In this document: piece after piece, positions 60,862 through 64,000 of the stretch
Numbering within the stretch: the stretch's first letter is position 1
Layout: every line of letters begins with the position of its first letter
Assembly: GCF_033170385.1 (NCBI RefSeq)
Contig: NZ_CP126170.1
Coordinates: 3,930,001 to 3,994,000 of the forward strand
Length of the DNA: 64,000 nucleotides
DNA from: Xanthomonas rydalmerensis
GTDB lineage: Bacteria; Pseudomonadota; Gammaproteobacteria; Xanthomonadales; Xanthomonadaceae
Direction of reading: 5' to 3'
Made by a program: the position numbers and the translations under genes
Notes under the pieces: generated by a model
Database searches by the model: none
Told to the model about the DNA's origin: nothing
Seen by the model: only the letters and a program-made list of their open reading frames with translations

Positions 60862-62145
60862 ATGACGTTGTGGGTGCTCGGATTGAACCACCAGACCGCG
60901 CCGGTCGACCTGCGCGAACGGGTGGCATTCGCCGGCGACGCATTGCCGCGCGCGCTGCAATCGCTGCGTGCGCTGCCCGACGTCACCGAAGCGGCGCTGC
61001 TGTCCACGTGCAATCGCACCGAGCTGTACGCCATTGCCGGCGATGCACAGCACCTGGCCGACTGGCTGGATTCGCACGCCGCCGGCCTGCACGGCTATCT
61101 GTACCAACACCAGGATGCGGACGCGGTGCGGCACCTGTTCCGGGTCGCCACCGGGCTGGACTCGATGGTGCTGGGCGAGCCGCAGATCCTCGGCCAGGTG
61201 AAGGACGCCTGGTCGCTGGCACGCGAGCACGGGGCGATGGGCAGCCGCCTGGACCGGCTGTTCCAGCAGACCTTCTCGGTGGCCAAGCGCGCACGCACCG
61301 ACACCCGGGTCGGCGCCAATCCGGTCTCGGTCGCCTCCACCGCGGTGCGCCTGGCGCAAAGCTCCTTCGCCCGGCTCAGCGAATCCACCGTGCTGCTGGT
61401 CGGCGCCGGCGAGACCATCGAGCTGGCCGCCAAGCATCTCAGCGAGGGGCGCGTGCGACGCCTGCTGATCGCAAACCGCACCCTCGCCCACGCACAGGAA
61501 CTGGCCAGCCGCCACGGCGGCGTGGCGCTGCCGCTGAGCGAGCTGGAGCGTCACCTGCACGAGGCCGACGTGGTGTTCTCGGCCACCGCCGCGCGCGAGC
61601 CGGTGGTGACCCGGGCGCAGGTCGAGCAGGCGCTGCGCGCGCGCAAGCACAAGCCGATGCTGCTGTTCGACCTGGCGGTGCCGCGCGACATCGAGGCCGG
61701 CGTGGCCGACTTGGCCGACGCCTACCTGTACACCGTCGACGACCTGGAGCGCGCGGTCGAGGACAACCGACGCGGCCGCCGCGAGGCCGCCGAGGCGGCC
61801 GAGGCGATCATCGACCTGCAGGTGGTGCGCTACATGGAAGCGCTGCAGGCCAGCACCCGCCAGGCGCCGCTCAAGCGCCTGCGCGCGCACGGCGACAGCA
61901 CCCGCGACGACGTGCTGGCCAAGGCGCGGCAACAACTGGCGCACGGCAAGCCCGCCGACGAGGTGCTGGAGTTCCTCGCCAACACCCTGACCAACCGCCT
62001 GCTGCATCCGCCCACCGCGGCCCTGCGCGAGGCGGCGCTGCGCGGCGACGCCGACCTGGCCCGCGCCGCCGAGCGCCTGTTCCCGGAGAAGCCGGGCTAC
62101 CACCATCCGATCATGAAGACCGATGACACCGACCCTGCGCCGTAA
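60862..62145 (+). CDS. hemA: Glutamyl-tRNA reductase
   Basis: The enzyme reduces glutamyl-tRNA to glutamate 1-semialdehyde, the first step of tetrapyrrole synthesis in most bacteria. The 427-residue protein begins [20 protein letters not shown], carries the catalytic Cys50 in [12 protein letters not shown], and has the NADPH-binding stretch [17 protein letters not shown]. An in-frame ATG at 60829 would add 11 residues; I prefer 60862 because the family sequence begins there. It overlaps prfA by 23 bases. Confidence 0.97.
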   Translation: MTLWVLGLNHQTAPVDLRERVAFAGDALPRALQSLRALPDVTEAALLSTCNRTELYAIAGDAQHLADWLDSHAAGLHGYLYQHQDADAVRHLFRVATGLDSMVLGEPQILGQVKDAWSLAREHGAMGSRLDRLFQQTFSVAKRARTDTRVGANPVSVASTAVRLAQSSFARLSESTVLLVGAGETIELAAKHLSEGRVRRLLIANRTLAHAQELASRHGGVALPLSELERHLHEADVVFSATAAREPVVTRAQVEQALRARKHKPMLLFDLAVPRDIEAGVADLADAYLYTVDDLERAVEDNRRGRREAAEAAEAIIDLQVVRYMEALQASTRQAPLKRLRAHGDSTRDDVLAKARQQLAHGKPADEVLEFLANTLTNRLLHPPTAALREAALRGDADLARAAERLFPEKPGYHHPIMKTDDTDPAP

Positions 62146-63208
62146 GCTGGAGGCGCTGGCCGAGCGTCGCGAAGAACTCGAACGCCTGCTGTCCGACCCC
62201 GAAGTGGTAGGCGACAACACGCGCTTCCGCGACTATTCGCGCGAGTTCGCGCAACTGGAGCCGGTCGCCGCCGCGCTGGCGGCCGAGGCCGCGGCCAAGG
62301 CCGACCTGGCCTCGGCCGAGGCGATGCGCGCCGATCCGGAACTGCGCGAGCTGGCCGAGGAGGAAATCGGCGCCGCGCAGGCGCGCCTGGCCGAACTGGA
62401 TGCGGAACTGGCACTGCTGCTGGTGCCGCGGGATCCGCGCGACGACGGCAACCTGTTCCTGGAAGTGCGTGCCGGCACCGGCGGCGACGAGGCGGCGATC
62501 TTCGCCGGCGACCTGTTCCGCATGTACGCGCGCTACGCCGAGCGCCAGGGCTGGAAGGTGGAAGTGGAATCGGACAGCCCCGGCGAGCACGGCGGCTACA
62601 AGGAGATCGTGGCGCGCATCGTCGGCCGCGGCGCCTACTCCAAGCTGAAATTCGAATCCGGCACGCACCGCGTGCAGCGCGTGCCGGCGACCGAGTCGCA
62701 GGGCCGCATCCACACCTCCGCGGCGACGGTGGCGATCATTCCCGAAGCCGACGACGTGGAGGAGATCGCGATCAACCCGGCCGACCTGAAGATCGATACC
62801 TTCCGCTCTTCCGGCGCCGGCGGCCAGCACGTCAACAAGACCGAGTCGGCGATCCGCATCACCCATGTCCCCAGCGGCGTGGTGGTCGAGTGCCAGACCG
62901 AGCGCAGCCAGCACGCCAACCGCGACAAGGCGATGAAACGGCTCAAGGCGCAGTTGCTGGAGGCCGAGCGCAGCAAGCAGGCCGCGGCCGAGGCGCAGGA
63001 CCGCAAGCTGCAGGTCGGCAGTGGCGACCGCAGCCAGCGCATCCGCACCTACAACTTCCCGCAGGGCCGGATCACCGACCACCGCGTCGAGGGCCTGACC
63101 CTGTACGACCTGCCGAACGTGATCGAGGGCGACCTCGATGCACTGATCGGGCGCCTGAGCCACGAGCACCAGGTCGACGAACTCGCGCGCCTGAGCGACA
63201 GCCCGTGA
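62123..63208 (+). CDS. prfA: Peptide chain release factor 1
   Basis: RF1 reads UAA and UAG and triggers release of the peptide. The 361-residue protein has the stop-codon reading PAT motif ([20 protein letters not shown]) and the catalytic GGQ at residues 233-235 ([15 protein letters not shown]). The hemA-prfA order is the same as in E. coli. The start lies inside the end of hemA, so translation is likely coupled. Confidence 0.98.
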   Translation: MTPTLRRKLEALAERREELERLLSDPEVVGDNTRFRDYSREFAQLEPVAAALAAEAAAKADLASAEAMRADPELRELAEEEIGAAQARLAELDAELALLLVPRDPRDDGNLFLEVRAGTGGDEAAIFAGDLFRMYARYAERQGWKVEVESDSPGEHGGYKEIVARIVGRGAYSKLKFESGTHRVQRVPATESQGRIHTSAATVAIIPEADDVEEIAINPADLKIDTFRSSGAGGQHVNKTESAIRITHVPSGVVVECQTERSQHANRDKAMKRLKAQLLEAERSKQAAAEAQDRKLQVGSGDRSQRIRTYNFPQGRITDHRVEGLTLYDLPNVIEGDLDALIGRLSHEHQVDELARLSDSP

Positions 63209-63657
63209 GCGTGAGCGTGCGCCAGGCCGATGCGCACGACCTGCCGGCGCTGGCAGCGCTGTTCGATGCCTACCGGCAGTTCTACGGGCAGGCCCCGGAT
63301 GCGGCGACCGCGCACGCCTTCCTGGCTGCGCGCCTGGCCCGCGCCGAGTCGGTGGTGCTGCTGGCCGAGCGCGATGCGCAGGCCGCCGGCTTCGTGCAGT
63401 TGTATCCGTCCTTCTCTTCGGTGCGGGCGGCACGGCTGTGGATCCTCAACGATCTGTACGTCACGCCTGCGCACCGCCGCCACGGCGTGGCGCAGGCGCT
63501 GCTGCACGCCGCCGAAGGCCACGCCGCGGACGATGGCGCGGTGCGCATCGTGCTGGAGACGGCGCAGGACAATCTCTCCGCGCAGGCCCTGTACCGCGCC
63601 TGCGGCTGGCAGCAGGACCTGAGCGCGCAGCACTACGCCAAGGCGTTGGTGCCATGA
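63205..63657 (+). CDS. GNAT family N-acetyltransferase, 150 aa
   Basis: This cytoplasmic enzyme likely moves an acetyl group from acetyl-CoA to an amine. The GNAT fold is seen in [20 protein letters not shown] (beta 4 and the R/HxxGxA pyrophosphate loop) and [20 protein letters not shown]. The start GTG at 63205 overlaps the prfA stop (GTGA); a second GTG at 63211 is possible. The acceptor is unknown. Confidence 0.88.
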   Translation: MSVSVRQADAHDLPALAALFDAYRQFYGQAPDAATAHAFLAARLARAESVVLLAERDAQAAGFVQLYPSFSSVRAARLWILNDLYVTPAHRRHGVAQALLHAAEGHAADDGAVRIVLETAQDNLSAQALYRACGWQQDLSAQHYAKALVP

Positions 63658-63688
63658 GCGTGCGCGGACTGCGGTCGATCACGGCCGC

Positions 63689-64000
63689 ATGAACGGCGGC
63701 GCCGACGAACGCCTGCACCTGCAGGCCGCGGTGCGGCGCGATCCGCAGGATTTCCTGGCCTGGGTGATGCTCGCCGACGCCGAACTCGGCGCCGGCGCGG
63801 TTGCCGCGGGCGAACAGGCTGCCGTGCGCGCACTGCAGCTGCGTCCGGGGCATCCGGAGGCGCTGGCGCGGCTGGGCCGGGTGCGCTGGACCCAGGGTCG
63901 TCATGCCGAGGCCGCGCAGGCCCTGCGCGCAGCGCTGCAACAGGCGCCGCAGCACCCGGGCATCGCGGTCTGGCTGGGTCACGCACTGGAAGACAACGGC
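63689..64000 (+). CDS. TPR-containing protein, N-terminal fragment
   Basis: The first 104 codons of a longer gene, cut by the window end. The sequence begins MNGGADERLHLQAAVRRDPQ and has TPR-like helix pairs (FLAWVMLADAELGAGAVAAG, RWTQGRHAEAAQALRAALQQ). The catalytic part, if any, is outside. The start lies 31 bases after the GNAT gene; a short frame from the ATG at the GNAT stop ends after 12 codons. Confidence 0.75.
   Translation, partial: MNGGADERLHLQAAVRRDPQDFLAWVMLADAELGAGAVAAGEQAAVRALQLRPGHPEALARLGRVRWTQGRHAEAAQALRAALQQAPQHPGIAVWLGHALEDNG

Overview
The window is a high-GC chromosomal segment from a gammaproteobacterium, most probably Xanthomonas or a close relative in the Xanthomonadaceae. 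This rests on gene order, on protein sequences (type II DAHP synthase, TonB-dependent receptor, long S14, 111-residue L22) and on the joined rif/str/S10/spc/alpha cluster. I could not run a database search, so genus level is an inference.

Positions 1-19,600 form a mixed region. It starts with the N-terminal part of an acyltransferase and two small genes of unknown function in lower-GC sequence. Then come a lipoprotein and a secreted S9 peptidase, glutathione transferase and a LysR regulator, malate dehydrogenase (mdh), a thioredoxin-fold protein and cyclophilin (ppiB). The plus strand follows with typA, a DUF2127-like membrane protein and a surface metalloprotease-lectin lipoprotein. The rest is a MscS-type channel, a type II DAHP synthase, a TonB-dependent receptor, an alpha/beta hydrolase and dsbB.

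Positions 19,700-53,650 are a nearly uninterrupted minus-strand block for translation and transcription. Read in the direction of transcription it runs: tRNA-Tyr, tRNA-Gly, tRNA-Thr, tuf2, tRNA-Trp, secE, nusG, rplK, rplA, rplJ, rplL, rpoB, rpoC, rpsL, rpsG, fusA, tuf1, S10 operon (rpsJ to rpsQ), spc operon (rplN to secY), alpha operon (rpsM to rplQ). I located sigma-70-like promoters before tRNA-Tyr, rplK, rpsL, rpsJ (two in tandem) and rpsM, and many hairpins between genes. An intrinsic-type terminator follows rplQ and another lies inside the spc operon between rpsN and rpsH. The two tuf genes encode identical proteins and differ, by my count, at nine silent positions.

Positions 53,800-60,800 continue on the minus strand with ychF, pth, rplY, prs, tRNA-Gln, ispE, lolB and a TPR protein. 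From 60,860 the plus strand carries hemA, prfA, a GNAT acetyltransferase and the start of a TPR protein cut by the window edge.

The most interesting feature outside the genes is a family of short intergenic repeats built from GGGATT-type heptads, often as facing arms that would fold into long hairpins. Seven copies lie in gaps here, four of them inside essential ribosomal or RNA polymerase operons. I found no CRISPR array, insertion sequence, prophage or clearly new enzymatic system.
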